Positions 33,963 through 43,177 of a stretch of DNA of 45,747 bases are shown one piece after another (position 1 is the first letter of the stretch; the number at the start of each line of letters is the position of its first letter). The stretch covers positions 1 through 45,747 of the forward strand of contig NZ_QWEI01000011.1 of NCBI RefSeq assembly GCF_003515775.1, given 5' to 3'. The stretch comes from Ureibacillus yapensis. Lineage in GTDB: Bacteria > Bacillota > Bacilli > Bacillales_A > Planococcaceae. Below the pieces are notes generated by a model. The model was not told where the DNA came from. It saw only the letters and a program-made list of their open reading frames with translations, and did no database searches. The translations under genes and the position numbers were made by a program.

Positions 33963-34610
33963 ATGATTATTGAAGAGATTATGCAGACTGATGTCTTCTT
34001 TTTAGCCCCCACCAATACGGTAAAAGATGCATTGGAGGTAATGCGGGAGAAAAAAATCAGGCATTTGCCCATTGTGGATGATAATGAGAAAGTTGTGGGA
34101 ATTATTACGGCCCATGACCTGAAAAATATCCTGCCATCCAGCCTGAATAAAGATATAAACTTAACAACCTATGATACGCCGCTTGAAAAGATTATGGTGA
34201 AGGATCCGTTGATTGGCCATCCATTGGATTTTATCGAAGAAATTGCCCTTACTCTGTACGAATCAAAAATTAGCTGTATGCCGATTGTCTCAGGTGGAAA
34301 ATTGGTTGGCATTGTCACTTCCACGGATTTGCTTTATACATACATTGAGTTAACCGGCGCCAATAAGCCTTCATCCAAAATTGACATCCGTGTGTCGGAC
34401 AAGCCAGGGATTTTATCGGATGTAATGGAGATTTTCAAAAATCACCATGCGAATGTTTTAAGTGTACTTGTTTATCCAAGTGTCCAAAATAACGACACCA
34501 AAATTATCAGTGTGCGCGTGCAAATTATGAACCCGCTGCCGATCATTGAAGACTTGAGAAAAGAATCTTTTAATGTATTATGGCCGAATTTGCCTGGGGT
34601 GGAGCGATGA
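33963..34610 (+). CDS. acuB: Acetoin utilization protein AcuB (CBS-ACT domain protein)
   Basis: The 215-residue product has two CBS domains (about 1-60 and 75-135: MQTDVFFLAPTNTVKDAL, KIRHLPIVDDNEKVVGIIT; VKDPLIGHPLDFIEEIA, SCMPIVSGGKLVGIVTSTDL) and a C-terminal ACT-like domain (IDIRVSDKPGILSDVMEIF). Such architecture suggests sensing of adenine nucleotides and an amino acid or acid ligand; AcuB's precise activity is not known. ATG 33963 or the preceding TTG 33960 are both possible behind AAAGGCGG. The stop codon overlaps the start of acuC. Confidence 0.93.
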   Translation: MIIEEIMQTDVFFLAPTNTVKDALEVMREKKIRHLPIVDDNEKVVGIITAHDLKNILPSSLNKDINLTTYDTPLEKIMVKDPLIGHPLDFIEEIALTLYESKISCMPIVSGGKLVGIVTSTDLLYTYIELTGANKPSSKIDIRVSDKPGILSDVMEIFKNHHANVLSVLVYPSVQNNDTKIISVRVQIMNPLPIIEDLRKESFNVLWPNLPGVER

Positions 34611-35767
34611 TGAGAAAGTCCGTTTTTATTTATTCACCGGAACAACTGGAATACAAATTTTCTGATTCACACCCTTTTAATCATAAACGCCTGCTTTTAA
34701 CGATGGATTTATTACGGCAGATTTCCGCGCTGTCGGACGATGATATTGTGCCGGCAAGAATAGCCACTGATGAGGAAATTGCCCTTGGACACGACCAAAA
34801 GTATATTGATACTGTGAAAAAAGCCGGTCATGGCCTTATCACTGCTGAACAATGCGGAAATTATGGAATCGGCACAGAAGACACACCCATATTCAAGAAT
34901 ATGCATGAAGCAAGTGCCTTATTGGTAGGAAGTACGTTGCAAGCAGTCGATTATGTAATGCAGGGCAAAAGCCAGCATGCACTAAATTTGGGTGGCGGAC
35001 TCCACCACGGTTTTCACGGCCGGGCTTCGGGTTTTTGCATCTATAATGACAGTACCGTAGCCATTCGGTATATGCAGGAAAAATACAATGCGCGTGTTTT
35101 GTATATCGATACCGATGCCCATCACGGAGATGGCGTTCAATGGGCATTTTACGATGATCCCAATGTTTGCACATTGTCCATTCATGAAACAGGACGCTAC
35201 CTTTTCCCGGGTACGGGGAATGTGACAGAGCGCGGAAATGGACAGGGATATGGTACATCGTTCAACTTTCCCATTGATGCTTTTACAGAAGATGAAAGCT
35301 ATTTAACTATATATGAACAAGCAGTCAGGGAAATATTTGAATTTTTCAAACCGGATGTTGTTCTAACGCAAAACGGTGCTGACGCTCATTACTTTGACCC
35401 GCTTACCCACCTTTACGGAACAATGCGAATCTATCAAGAAATTCCAAGGTTGGCTCATAAATTGGCACATGACTATTGCGGCGGCAAGTGGATTGCGGTT
35501 GGCGGAGGTGGCTATGATATTTGGCGGGTAGTGCCAAGAGCGTGGTCCTTTATTTGGACAGAAATGAACGATCTGGCTTTGCCATCAGGAAATCTTCCAA
35601 AAGAATGGCTTGATCGATGGCAAAAAGAATCGCCTGTTCCACTTATTCCAACATGGGAAGATCCTCATCCTTTGTACGAACCAATCCCCCGGAAACTGGA
35701 AATAGAAGAGAAGAACGCACAAATGCTTAAAAAAGCACTTTATTTAATTCGGAATGAAAAGAAATAA
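34610..35767 (+). CDS. acuC: Acetoin utilization protein AcuC, histone-deacetylase-fold protein deacetylase
   Basis: AcuC removes acetyl groups from AcsA and so reactivates it. The 385-residue product shows the class I/II HDAC zinc-site motifs: LNLGGGLHHGFHGRASGFC, YIDTDAHHGDGVQWAFY and QNGADAHYFDPLTHL, plus GGGGYD. Two ATGs overlap the acuB stop (34607 and 34610). GGGGTGGAG suits 34610, giving MRKSVFIYSP, the usual family start. It ends before a terminator shared with ccpA. Confidence 0.95.
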   Translation: MRKSVFIYSPEQLEYKFSDSHPFNHKRLLLTMDLLRQISALSDDDIVPARIATDEEIALGHDQKYIDTVKKAGHGLITAEQCGNYGIGTEDTPIFKNMHEASALLVGSTLQAVDYVMQGKSQHALNLGGGLHHGFHGRASGFCIYNDSTVAIRYMQEKYNARVLYIDTDAHHGDGVQWAFYDDPNVCTLSIHETGRYLFPGTGNVTERGNGQGYGTSFNFPIDAFTEDESYLTIYEQAVREIFEFFKPDVVLTQNGADAHYFDPLTHLYGTMRIYQEIPRLAHKLAHDYCGGKWIAVGGGGYDIWRVVPRAWSFIWTEMNDLALPSGNLPKEWLDRWQKESPVPLIPTWEDPHPLYEPIPRKLEIEEKNAQMLKKALYLIRNEKK

Positions 35768-35838
35768 CCTAAACAGCATAGTAGTATAGAAATTATTGGC
35801 GTTTTACCGAAAAGGCATTTTTCTCCCCAAAATAAAAC

Positions 35839-35872
35839 AAAGGCAGCTATAGTTTTTGAATGAGCTGCCTTT
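35839..35872. terminator. Bidirectional terminator between acuC and ccpA
   Basis: AAAGGCAGCT (35839-35848) pairs perfectly with AGCTGCCTTT (35863-35872). A/T-rich runs flank the stem, and both flanking genes converge on it. Confidence 0.85.
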
Positions 35873-35876
35873 TCGT

Positions 35877-36875
35877 CTATTTTACGGAGTTGCGTTTTTC
35901 AATTCGGTGAGGGATGATGACGGAGTGGTCTTCAATGCTTTCTTTATTCATTAATTTTGTCAGCAATCGCATCGCAACAGCGCCGATATCATAAAGCGGC
36001 AAAACCACACTTGTCAATTGAGGGCGTACCATACGGGCAAGCTTTGAATTCTCGAAACTGATGATTTCAATGTCTTCCGGGACCTTTTTCCCATTATCTT
36101 GTGCCCCATGGATTAACCCGATTGCCAGTTCATCACTTCCCGCAAAAAATGCGGTTGGCGGGTTTTCAATCTTGGCTAAGGCTTCAAATGCCTCCAGAGC
36201 ACTATCATATGTGCCATCATCCGCAATAATCAATTGTTCATCTACCTCGATATTTGCCTCGTTCAACACCGTTTTATAAGCTTCAAGTTTATAGTGGGAG
36301 TTAATCGTGTAAGACAGCGGACCTGAAACAAAGGCAATTCTTTTATGCCCATTATCAATCAGCATTTGGACAGCATCTTTCGTTGCCTGGAAATAATCAA
36401 TATTTACTGACGCAAAAGTATTGGATTCATCAACTGAACCCGCAAGTACAATCGGAACCGGCGAGTGATCCATTGACTGATGAAGCTTTGGCGTAACAGC
36501 ATCACTCATCATTACTATTCCGTCCACTTGCTTTCCTAGCATTGTGTCCAGCAGAATCAATTCTTTCTCTTCGTTTTGGTCGGAATTTGCCAGAATAATA
36601 TTATAGCGATACATCGTTGCGATATCTTCAATTCCCCGAGCTGCTTCTGCGTATATATTATTGGATATATCCGGTATGATTACGCCCACAGTTGTTGTTT
36701 TTTTGCTTGCCAACCCACGTGCAACCGCATTTGGACGATATTCTAGACGTTCAATAACTTCCAATACTTTTTTTCTTGTAGCGGGCTTTACATTTTGGTT
36801 TCCGTTAACTACGCGTGACACCGTTGCCATTGAAACGTTCGCTTCACGTGCAACATCATAAATCGTTACAGTCAA
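35877..36875 (-). CDS. ccpA: Catabolite control protein CcpA (LacI family)
   Basis: CcpA, with HPr-Ser46-P, is the master regulator of carbon catabolite control in Firmicutes and binds cre sites. The 332-residue product has the LacI-type helix-turn-helix and hinge ([34 protein letters not shown]) and the periplasmic-binding-protein-like core ([21 protein letters not shown]). Its place next to acuC and aroA is as in B. subtilis. A cre-like site in this window lies before the C4-acid operon (20844-20857). Confidence 0.97.
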   Translation of the reverse strand: MTVTIYDVAREANVSMATVSRVVNGNQNVKPATRKKVLEVIERLEYRPNAVARGLASKKTTTVGVIIPDISNNIYAEAARGIEDIATMYRYNIILANSDQNEEKELILLDTMLGKQVDGIVMMSDAVTPKLHQSMDHSPVPIVLAGSVDESNTFASVNIDYFQATKDAVQMLIDNGHKRIAFVSGPLSYTINSHYKLEAYKTVLNEANIEVDEQLIIADDGTYDSALEAFEALAKIENPPTAFFAGSDELAIGLIHGAQDNGKKVPEDIEIISFENSKLARMVRPQLTSVVLPLYDIGAVAMRLLTKLMNKESIEDHSVIIPHRIEKRNSVK

Positions 36876-37019
36876 AGGATACGCCTCCTTTTAAATAATA
36901 TTATGTTCATCATACTTCAATTTATAATTCTTTTTCAATATAAAGCATACAAACTTCATAAAGATTAACTATTTGTTCGTTTTTAGAAAATAGAAATATG
37001 CTAATCACACATAAAAAGA

Positions 37020-37046
37020 AAGCCCGAAAGCATTTGCTTTGGGCTT
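37020..37046 (-). terminator. Terminator after aroA
   Basis: AGCCC and GGGCT, with inner AAAGC/GCTTT pairing, form a hairpin just past the aroA stop. A T-rich stretch follows on the minus strand (TTTCTTTTT). Confidence 0.75.
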
Positions 37047-37052
37047 CTATTA

Positions 37053-38138
37053 TTATGCTTTTAATTCATATTGTTTCATGAATTTTTGAATTTCATTGAA
37101 GAAAGCATCAAATTGCGGGATATCCATTTGCTGTTGTGAATCGGAAAGAGCGACAGATGGATCCGGATGCACTTCCGCCATTACTCCATCAGCACCGATT
37201 GCGATGGCAGCTTTTGCACAAGGCAACAGCAAGTCGCGGCGGCCCGTTGAATGTGTTACATCCACAAATACAGGCAGATGCGTTTCTTGTTTTAAAATAG
37301 GCACAGCAGAAATATCAAGTGTATTGCGGGTTGCTTTTTCATAAGTACGGATTCCGCGTTCGCAAAGCATGATGTTTTCGTTGCCTTTGGACATAATGTA
37401 TTCCGCTGCATGGATGAATTCATCGATAGTTGCAGCCAAACCGCGTTTTAATAATACAGGTTTGTTTGTTTCCCCTACTGCTTTCAATAATTCAAAGTTT
37501 TGCATGTTGCGTGCACCGACTTGAATCACGTCTACATAATCAAGCGCTTCTTCGATATGTGCAGGCGTAACGATTTCAGTAACCACCGCTAATCCATATT
37601 CCTTTGAAATCTGTTTCAGGATTTTTAATCCTTCCAGTCCCAGACCTTGGAAATCGTATGGAGAGGTACGAGGTTTGTATGCCCCGCCTCGAATCAATTT
37701 TTGCCCTTTCGCTTGAATAGAAGCGGCTACAGCAGCAACTTGCTCATATGACTCCACTGAACATGGGCCAAATACGAATGATGGGCTTCCTGCACCGATT
37801 TTTTCTCCGTTGATTTCAATGACAGTATCTTCAGATTTCTTTTTGCGTGATACAAGCAATTCTTTCTTCTTATCGGCTTCCAGCTGTTTCAATGCCGTCT
37901 TGAAGATTTGCTTGAATATATAATCAACCGTCATTTGGTTTAACGGTCCTTTATTATGTTCTTTTAAAAGATTTAGCATGTGACGTTCGCGAAGAGGATC
38001 AAATCGGTTAACACCTTGTTTTTCTTTTATTTTACCGATTTCGTCAACGATTTCTGCTCGTTCATTAATTAAACGTAAAATTTCCAAGTTTAGTTCGTCA
38101 ATCTGACTGCGTAGTGCTTCTAAGTTCTGCTCACTCAT
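37053..38138 (-). CDS. aroA: Bifunctional 3-deoxy-7-phosphoheptulonate synthase / chorismate mutase
   Basis: This enzyme catalyses the first step of the shikimate pathway. The 361-residue protein has an N-terminal AroQ-type chorismate mutase domain (about 1-85, [20 protein letters not shown]) used for feedback control by chorismate or prephenate. A KDO8P/DAHP synthase barrel follows, with [27 protein letters not shown], and metal-site residues in [16 protein letters not shown] and [11 protein letters not shown] 38138 follows AAAGGAGAGG; the open frame extends to 38249 without a ribosome site. The symbol follows B. subtilis usage, where aroA is DAHP synthase. Confidence 0.95.
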   Translation of the reverse strand: MSEQNLEALRSQIDELNLEILRLINERAEIVDEIGKIKEKQGVNRFDPLRERHMLNLLKEHNKGPLNQMTVDYIFKQIFKTALKQLEADKKKELLVSRKKKSEDTVIEINGEKIGAGSPSFVFGPCSVESYEQVAAVAASIQAKGQKLIRGGAYKPRTSPYDFQGLGLEGLKILKQISKEYGLAVVTEIVTPAHIEEALDYVDVIQVGARNMQNFELLKAVGETNKPVLLKRGLAATIDEFIHAAEYIMSKGNENIMLCERGIRTYEKATRNTLDISAVPILKQETHLPVFVDVTHSTGRRDLLLPCAKAAIAIGADGVMAEVHPDPSVALSDSQQQMDIPQFDAFFNEIQKFMKQYELKA

Positions 38139-38389
38139 TCCCTTTTCCTCTCCTTTAGAACCATCTCTTTTCAGGCCATTGAAAAGTATGATACATTTTA
38201 ATTTAATAATAATCCTATTATAGTCAACAAATTCTAAATTGTCACGCATTTAATTTAGCGATTCAACTCGCTAAAGTGAAATTATTTAGAAAAAGTTATA
38301 AATTGGATCGTGTAAAGTTGTACTATTAATACAAGCATACTACATAACGGAAATAAAGTATATTCGTTTTGAAAGGAAGTGTTTTCCCT

Positions 38390-40528
38390 TTGACCCCCAA
38401 GTTATTTGCTTTGGACATCGGCACTCGTTCGGTTGTCGGAATTATTCTGGAAGAACAAAACAATCATTTCCATGTCATCGATCTTCTTATGAAGGAACAT
38501 AAAGAACGAGCGATGGTGGATGGCCAAATACATAATGTACTTTACGTGGCGGAATTACTTAAAGAAATTAAATCGGAATTGGAAGAAAAGCATGGTCCAT
38601 TGCCAAAAGTCAGTGTCGCTGCTGCAGGTCGCGCTTTAAAAACAGAGCAAGCCAGCGTAACCATCAACATAAAAAATCGCCCCATCTTTACAGAGGAAGA
38701 TATTAACCGACTTGAATTGCAGGCTGTCCAACGCGCCCAAGCAAAACTGCTATCTGCCAAAGAAGAGGGAAAAACAAGCCACTATTATTGTGTTGGCTAT
38801 TCTGTACTTTATTACAAACTTGATGGAGAAGAAATTGGAAGCCTATATGATCAACAAGGAGACGAAGCAACCGTTGAGGTAATCGCAACTTTCTTGCCCC
38901 GCGTCGTTGTCGAATCTTTGCTTGCAGCATTAAAGAGAGCCGATCTTGAAATGGAAGCGTTAACCCTGGAACCAATTGCAGCCATCAATGTGCTGATTCC
39001 TCCATCCATGCGCCGTTTAAATGTCGCTTTAGTCGATATCGGGGCAGGTACTTCGGATATTGCGATTACGGATAAGGGGACAATTGTAGCTTACGGCATG
39101 GTTCCAACGGCTGGCGATGAAATCACGGAAAGCTTAAGCGATCACTATTTGCTTGATTTTCCCGTAGCAGAAAAAGCAAAAAGAGAACTAACTACCCAAG
39201 AACACATTACAATTCAGGATATTCTTGGTTTTGAACAAGCGATCCCAAAAGAAGCAGTCCTTCAAGCAATCTTTCCATCTATTGAAACATTAGCGCTAGC
39301 AATCGGCCAGGAAATTTTAAGATTAAATAATCAAGCGCCTCCCAAAGCAGTTATGCTTGTTGGTGGAGGCAGTTTAACACCGGAACTTCCAAGAGAAATA
39401 AGCAAAATATTAAATCTGCCTGAGAACCGCGTAGCCATCCGAGGAATCGATGCCATACAAAACTTAACAAAAGAGGATTCTATACTGGCAACACCTGAAC
39501 TTGTAACGCCGATTGGGATTGCCATTGCAGCTAAAAAGGCGCCAATCCAATATATGTCGGTGACCGTGAATGAGCAAGTTGTACGATTGTTTGAAATGAA
39601 AGAAATGACGGTGGCGGATGCCTTTTTGGCAGCTAATATAAGAGCTCAGCAACTCTACGGAAAACCCGGCCAAGGCATTGCCGTCACGGTGAATGGGCAA
39701 GACATTTTGATTCCGGGCGAACATGGACTTGCTGCCGCTATCTTGGTGAATGGAGAAAGTGCTTCTACAAAGACCATTATAAAAAATGGAGACGTGATTT
39801 CTTTAATCGAGGGCCGAAATGGACAAGATGCCAAAGCAACCATTCAGGACCTCATGGATGATGCCTTGATTAAGAATGTTTTCATTAATGGCAAACATTA
39901 TTCGATAGAACCGATCGTCAAGATTAACGGCCAACACGGATCGATTGCACAACAATTAAAAGATAAAGATCGAATCGATATTGAAACGATTGACTCCATC
40001 GAGACGTTGCTTCACCAAACTCAAAATTACGACCTGCTTCATAATATGAAACCTTTTACGCTTCATATTGACGGAAAACCGGTTTTCTTTCCTGAGTGTT
40101 CTTCAAAACTTTCAATTAATGGGAAACCGGGAAAATTGCATTATCCTTTTCAAAATGAGGACAAAATAACAATTGAGGATGCTTTATCGCCTACGGTCCA
40201 AGCGATATTCAATAAATTAAATCTATTATTGGAAGAACGGATTGTCATCACTTTCCAAAATGAAACAGTGGAGCTAACTAAAGTTTGCCATGAAGTCATG
40301 CGAAACGGCAGCACTCTTGAAGGCAAGGAGACTCTTAACAATGGCGATGTTCTATCGGTCATAGAAAAAGAGACGAATCCTTGGGTTTTCCAGGATGTTT
40401 TCCGTTTTTCGAACTGGCAATTGCCAGTGGACTTCAAGGGTCAATTTAAAATTCTCCGCAATGGCCAACCTTCTTTCTTTGACGAAGAAATTTTTGGCGG
40501 CGATCAGCTCGAAATTCTATTAACGTAA
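38390..40528 (+). CDS. FtsA/PilM-like actin-fold ATPase with long repetitive C-terminal region
   Basis: The N-terminal ~380 residues have the actin/Hsp70-type ATPase motifs: LFALDIGTRSVVGIILE (phosphate 1), LVDIGAGTSDIAI (phosphate 2, about 214-226) and VMLVGGGSLTPELP (adenosine motif, about 320-333), with an FtsA-like inserted subdomain. It is far longer than cell-division FtsA (712 versus about 430 residues). The extra region (about 389-712) looks like a series of small beta-rich units (see findings). TTG 38390 has AGGAAGTG eight bases upstream; TTG 38369 is less likely. No membrane helix is seen. Annotated relatives in Bacillales are usually called cell division protein FtsA; the true function is unknown. 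Confidence 0.8.
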   Translation: MTPKLFALDIGTRSVVGIILEEQNNHFHVIDLLMKEHKERAMVDGQIHNVLYVAELLKEIKSELEEKHGPLPKVSVAAAGRALKTEQASVTINIKNRPIFTEEDINRLELQAVQRAQAKLLSAKEEGKTSHYYCVGYSVLYYKLDGEEIGSLYDQQGDEATVEVIATFLPRVVVESLLAALKRADLEMEALTLEPIAAINVLIPPSMRRLNVALVDIGAGTSDIAITDKGTIVAYGMVPTAGDEITESLSDHYLLDFPVAEKAKRELTTQEHITIQDILGFEQAIPKEAVLQAIFPSIETLALAIGQEILRLNNQAPPKAVMLVGGGSLTPELPREISKILNLPENRVAIRGIDAIQNLTKEDSILATPELVTPIGIAIAAKKAPIQYMSVTVNEQVVRLFEMKEMTVADAFLAANIRAQQLYGKPGQGIAVTVNGQDILIPGEHGLAAAILVNGESASTKTIIKNGDVISLIEGRNGQDAKATIQDLMDDALIKNVFINGKHYSIEPIVKINGQHGSIAQQLKDKDRIDIETIDSIETLLHQTQNYDLLHNMKPFTLHIDGKPVFFPECSSKLSINGKPGKLHYPFQNEDKITIEDALSPTVQAIFNKLNLLLEERIVITFQNETVELTKVCHEVMRNGSTLEGKETLNNGDVLSVIEKETNPWVFQDVFRFSNWQLPVDFKGQFKILRNGQPSFFDEEIFGGDQLEILLT

Positions 40529-40542
40529 ACAGCCCCAAACAC

Positions 40543-40585
40543 AAAAAACGCAAGGACGTTTAAATAAACATCCTTGCGTTTTTTT
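40543..40585. terminator. Bidirectional terminator between the FtsA-like gene and ytxH
   Basis: AAAAAACGCAAGGA (40543-40556) pairs with TCCTTGCGTTTTTT (40571-40584), with a GTTT/AAAC inner pairing. Both converging genes end nearby. Confidence 0.9.
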
Positions 40586-40597
40586 AATGGAATTGAT

Positions 40598-40951
40598 TTA
40601 AATAGAGGATGGTTTTGATGCTTCAGACATGTCCACGCCTTCGTATGTTTCATTTTCCAAAAGGTCATCGTCTTCATATGAAACGGTTCCATCGTCGTAG
40701 ATAGTAGGTACCTTGGAAGATTTTGCTTTTACTTTATCCACTAATTGGGTGGACTGTTCTTTTAGCTGGTTGGATAATTGAACTGTTTTATCTTTTGCAG
40801 TGGAAGATAAGTGCACACTTTTATCTTTTAAATTTCCTGCCTGGATGGCCACGTCGCTTCTTAAATCTCTGCCTGTTTTAGGGGCAAGCAGCATACCAGC
40901 GGCCGCTCCAACAATTCCGCCTACCAATGCACCAATAACAAAATCCTTCAT
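40598..40951 (-). CDS. ytxH: YtxH family general-stress-type protein
   Basis: The 117-residue product starts MKDFVIGALVGGIVGAAAGM, a glycine-rich membrane-associating segment followed by LLAPKTGRDLR, then a helical Lys/Gln/Asp region and an acidic tail. This is the YtxH pattern; in B. subtilis ytxH belongs to a stress-inducible operon with ytxG. GAGGAGG lies upstream of ATG 40951. The same frame is open for 38 more codons (to 41065), also with an AAAGGGG site before ATG 41056, so a longer form of 152 residues is possible. A ytxJ gene, which follows ytxH in B. subtilis, is absent here. Confidence 0.82.
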   Translation of the reverse strand: MKDFVIGALVGGIVGAAAGMLLAPKTGRDLRSDVAIQAGNLKDKSVHLSSTAKDKTVQLSNQLKEQSTQLVDKVKAKSSKVPTIYDDGTVSYEDDDLLENETYEGVDMSEASKPSSI

Positions 40952-41080
40952 ATTCACCGACTCCTCCTCATAAATGGCATCTGTTCCTGTATAAACTTGA
41001 GGTAAATGTGGCAATTCATTTTTAACTTCGTTATAATTCGGTTTTTCCCCTAACATAGTACTCATCCCCTTTATTATTTT

Positions 41081-41554
41081 CTAAAGCTTTGAAGATTTCT
41101 TTACGATTTGTGTGGTTTTTACATCTACATCATGTTGGTCAATGGCTTTGCGCTGTTTCCATTTATCTGCTATTTCCATCGCAACATTGCTCCATTGCAC
41201 CACTTGTGCAATTTTTTCTTCGTTTTTGCTTACTTCGGTTGAAATGGATGATGTAATTTGGTGAATGGAATTGTTTAAACCATTAACGGAGGTTCCGATA
41301 TTTTTTACGGCATCCACAACTGAGTTTAGTTTTTCGGATTTCACTGTAATATCTGCCGCCAGTGTATTCGTTTTTTCTAAAAGAGAGGTTGTCTCACGTG
41401 TGATTCCATCCATTTGCCCTTCAATTCCCGCAACCGTCCCTGCAATACTGTTTAACGTATTTTTCAACCCAAACAACGTCATCCCAACACTGATGCATAA
41501 CACCAAAAATCCGATTGCTGCCAAAAGTGCTGCGATGTATAAAATGATTTCCAT
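41081..41554 (-). CDS. ytxG: YtxG, DUF948 family membrane protein
   Basis: The 157-residue product has one N-terminal membrane helix (about residues 3-28, IILYIAALLAAIGFLVLCIS) and a helical domain with recurring hydrophobic and threonine/asparagine positions. It has the shape of a methyl-accepting-protein-like coiled coil, typical of DUF948. It lies directly upstream of ytxH (ytxG stop to the longer ytxH start is about 25 bp) and downstream of murC. Function is unknown. In B. subtilis it is linked to the general stress response. Confidence 0.87.
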   Translation of the reverse strand: MEIILYIAALLAAIGFLVLCISVGMTLFGLKNTLNSIAGTVAGIEGQMDGITRETTSLLEKTNTLAADITVKSEKLNSVVDAVKNIGTSVNGLNNSIHQITSSISTEVSKNEEKIAQVVQWSNVAMEIADKWKQRKAIDQHDVDVKTTQIVKKSSKL

Positions 41555-41626
41555 TAAACTAACCTCCTATGTCTCCTGCTACCCTGATATTCGACAAATT
41601 CTTTGCTGAATCCTCCCGTTTAGAAA

Positions 41627-41658
41627 AAACAGCCTAAACTAAGGCGTTTAAGCTGTTT
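41627..41658 (-). terminator. Terminator overlapping the end of murC
   Basis: On the minus strand AAACAGCTTAAAC and GTTTAGGCTGTTT pair with one unpaired position and a 6-base loop, followed by a T-run. The murC stop codon (41650-41648) lies within the hairpin. Confidence 0.75.
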
Positions 41659-42964
41659 CTTCGTTGTTCTTTAAAACGTTCTCAAATGCACTTTGATACT
41701 TATTAACATCTCCAGCACCCATAAACAAGAAAACAGCGTTGTTATATTCTTTCAACTTTTCAATTTTATCGAGTTGAATGATTTGGCTATCCTGAATTAA
41801 TGCTTGCAGATCTTGAATGGATAAAGCTCCCTGCTTTTCCCTAGCTGATCCGAAGATGTCGCATAAATATACTGCATCTGCTTTTGATAAACTGTCGGCA
41901 AATTGTTGTAAAAAAGCAGCTGTGCGGGAAAACGTATGAGGTTGGAAAACAGCAACGACTTGTCGATCGGGGTATTTTTGTCGTGCTGATTGTATTGTTG
42001 CATTAATTTCTGTTGGATGATGCGCGTAATCATCTACAAGAACACTATTCCCAATTTTCGTTTCCGTAAAACGTCTTTTTACTCCACCATATGTGTGTAA
42101 TCTTTCTTGAATCAATGTTGCAGGTATTCCTTCATAGTGACATAGCGAAATCACAGCCAGCGCATTGAGTACAGTATGGTCACCATATAAAGGAATGAAG
42201 AATTTATCATAATATTCATTGCGTACATATACTTCGAATGTTGTACCTTCCGTCGACTTTTCAATGTTTCGTGCGGCAAAGTCATTATGTGCACCAAAAC
42301 CATAATAAACGACTGGTACGTTGGCTTGAATTTTTTGCAGGTGCTCATCATCGCCGCATGCAATAATTGCTTTGCTTACTTGCAGCGCCAACTCCTGGAA
42401 AGCTGAATAGACGTCGTCAATTCCGGTAAAATAATCTGGATGGTCAAAGTCGACATTCAGCATGACAGCGTAGTCAGGGTGATATGCCAAAAAGTGGCGG
42501 CGGTACTCACAAGCTTCCAATACAAAAAACGAAGCATCTTTTTTCCCTGAGCCTGTTCCATCTCCTATCAAAAAGGATGTAGGCTGATATCCGCCAACAA
42601 CATGACTCATTAAGCCTGTTGTGGAAGTTTTCCCATGTGCACCTGTAATCGCAATGGACGTATAGGCATCAAGATAATCACCCAGGAATTTATGATATCG
42701 AATCACTTCGACGCCAATTTCTTTTGCACGAACAATTTCCGGATGGTCATCCGGAAATGCATTTCCTGCTATAACGGTCATTCCTTCTTTAATATTATCG
42801 GCGCTAAAAGGCAAAATCGTTATATTGCGGTCTCTTAGCGGCTTTTCCGTAAAATAATACGTTTCATAATCAGATCCCTGAACTTGCTCCCCTGAATCAA
42901 ATAAGATTTGAGCCAATGAACTCATTCCTGAACCTTTAATTCCTGTAAAATGATAAAATGTCAT
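41648..42964 (-). CDS. murC: UDP-N-acetylmuramate--L-alanine ligase
   Basis: MurC adds L-alanine to UDP-MurNAc, the first step of the peptide stem of peptidoglycan. The 438-residue product starts [19 protein letters not shown], has the ATP loop [11 protein letters not shown], a central Mur ligase domain ([28 protein letters not shown]) and a C-terminal domain ([20 protein letters not shown]). ATG 42964 follows GGGAGG; the frame extends to 42994 without support. The order sftA-murC-ytxG is that of B. subtilis. Confidence 0.97.
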   Translation of the reverse strand: MTFYHFTGIKGSGMSSLAQILFDSGEQVQGSDYETYYFTEKPLRDRNITILPFSADNIKEGMTVIAGNAFPDDHPEIVRAKEIGVEVIRYHKFLGDYLDAYTSIAITGAHGKTSTTGLMSHVVGGYQPTSFLIGDGTGSGKKDASFFVLEACEYRRHFLAYHPDYAVMLNVDFDHPDYFTGIDDVYSAFQELALQVSKAIIACGDDEHLQKIQANVPVVYYGFGAHNDFAARNIEKSTEGTTFEVYVRNEYYDKFFIPLYGDHTVLNALAVISLCHYEGIPATLIQERLHTYGGVKRRFTETKIGNSVLVDDYAHHPTEINATIQSARQKYPDRQVVAVFQPHTFSRTAAFLQQFADSLSKADAVYLCDIFGSAREKQGALSIQDLQALIQDSQIIQLDKIEKLKEYNNAVFLFMGAGDVNKYQSAFENVLKNNEETA

Positions 42965-43145
42965 ATTTAAACCTCCCGGGATACTAGATCCCAATGAATG
43001 AACGTTTGTAATTTAAGTTAGTTTGTATCAAATCATAAAAACATACCCCATTATAGCATTATTTTCATAAAAAATATTGCAAAGGCAAGTTTAATTTTTC
43101 CTGCTTCATTCACTTATTATTTCATTATTTTTATTTTGCTAAAAA

Positions 43146-43167
43146 ATGAGAGGAATACTCCCCTCAT
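43146..43167 (-). terminator. Probable terminator after sftA
   Basis: ATGAGAGG and CCCCTCAT (43146-43167) form a stem with one mismatch. A T-run follows on the minus strand (opposite 43141-43146). It lies about 10 bp after the sftA stop. Confidence 0.6.
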
Positions 43168-43177
43168 ATATTAGCTA

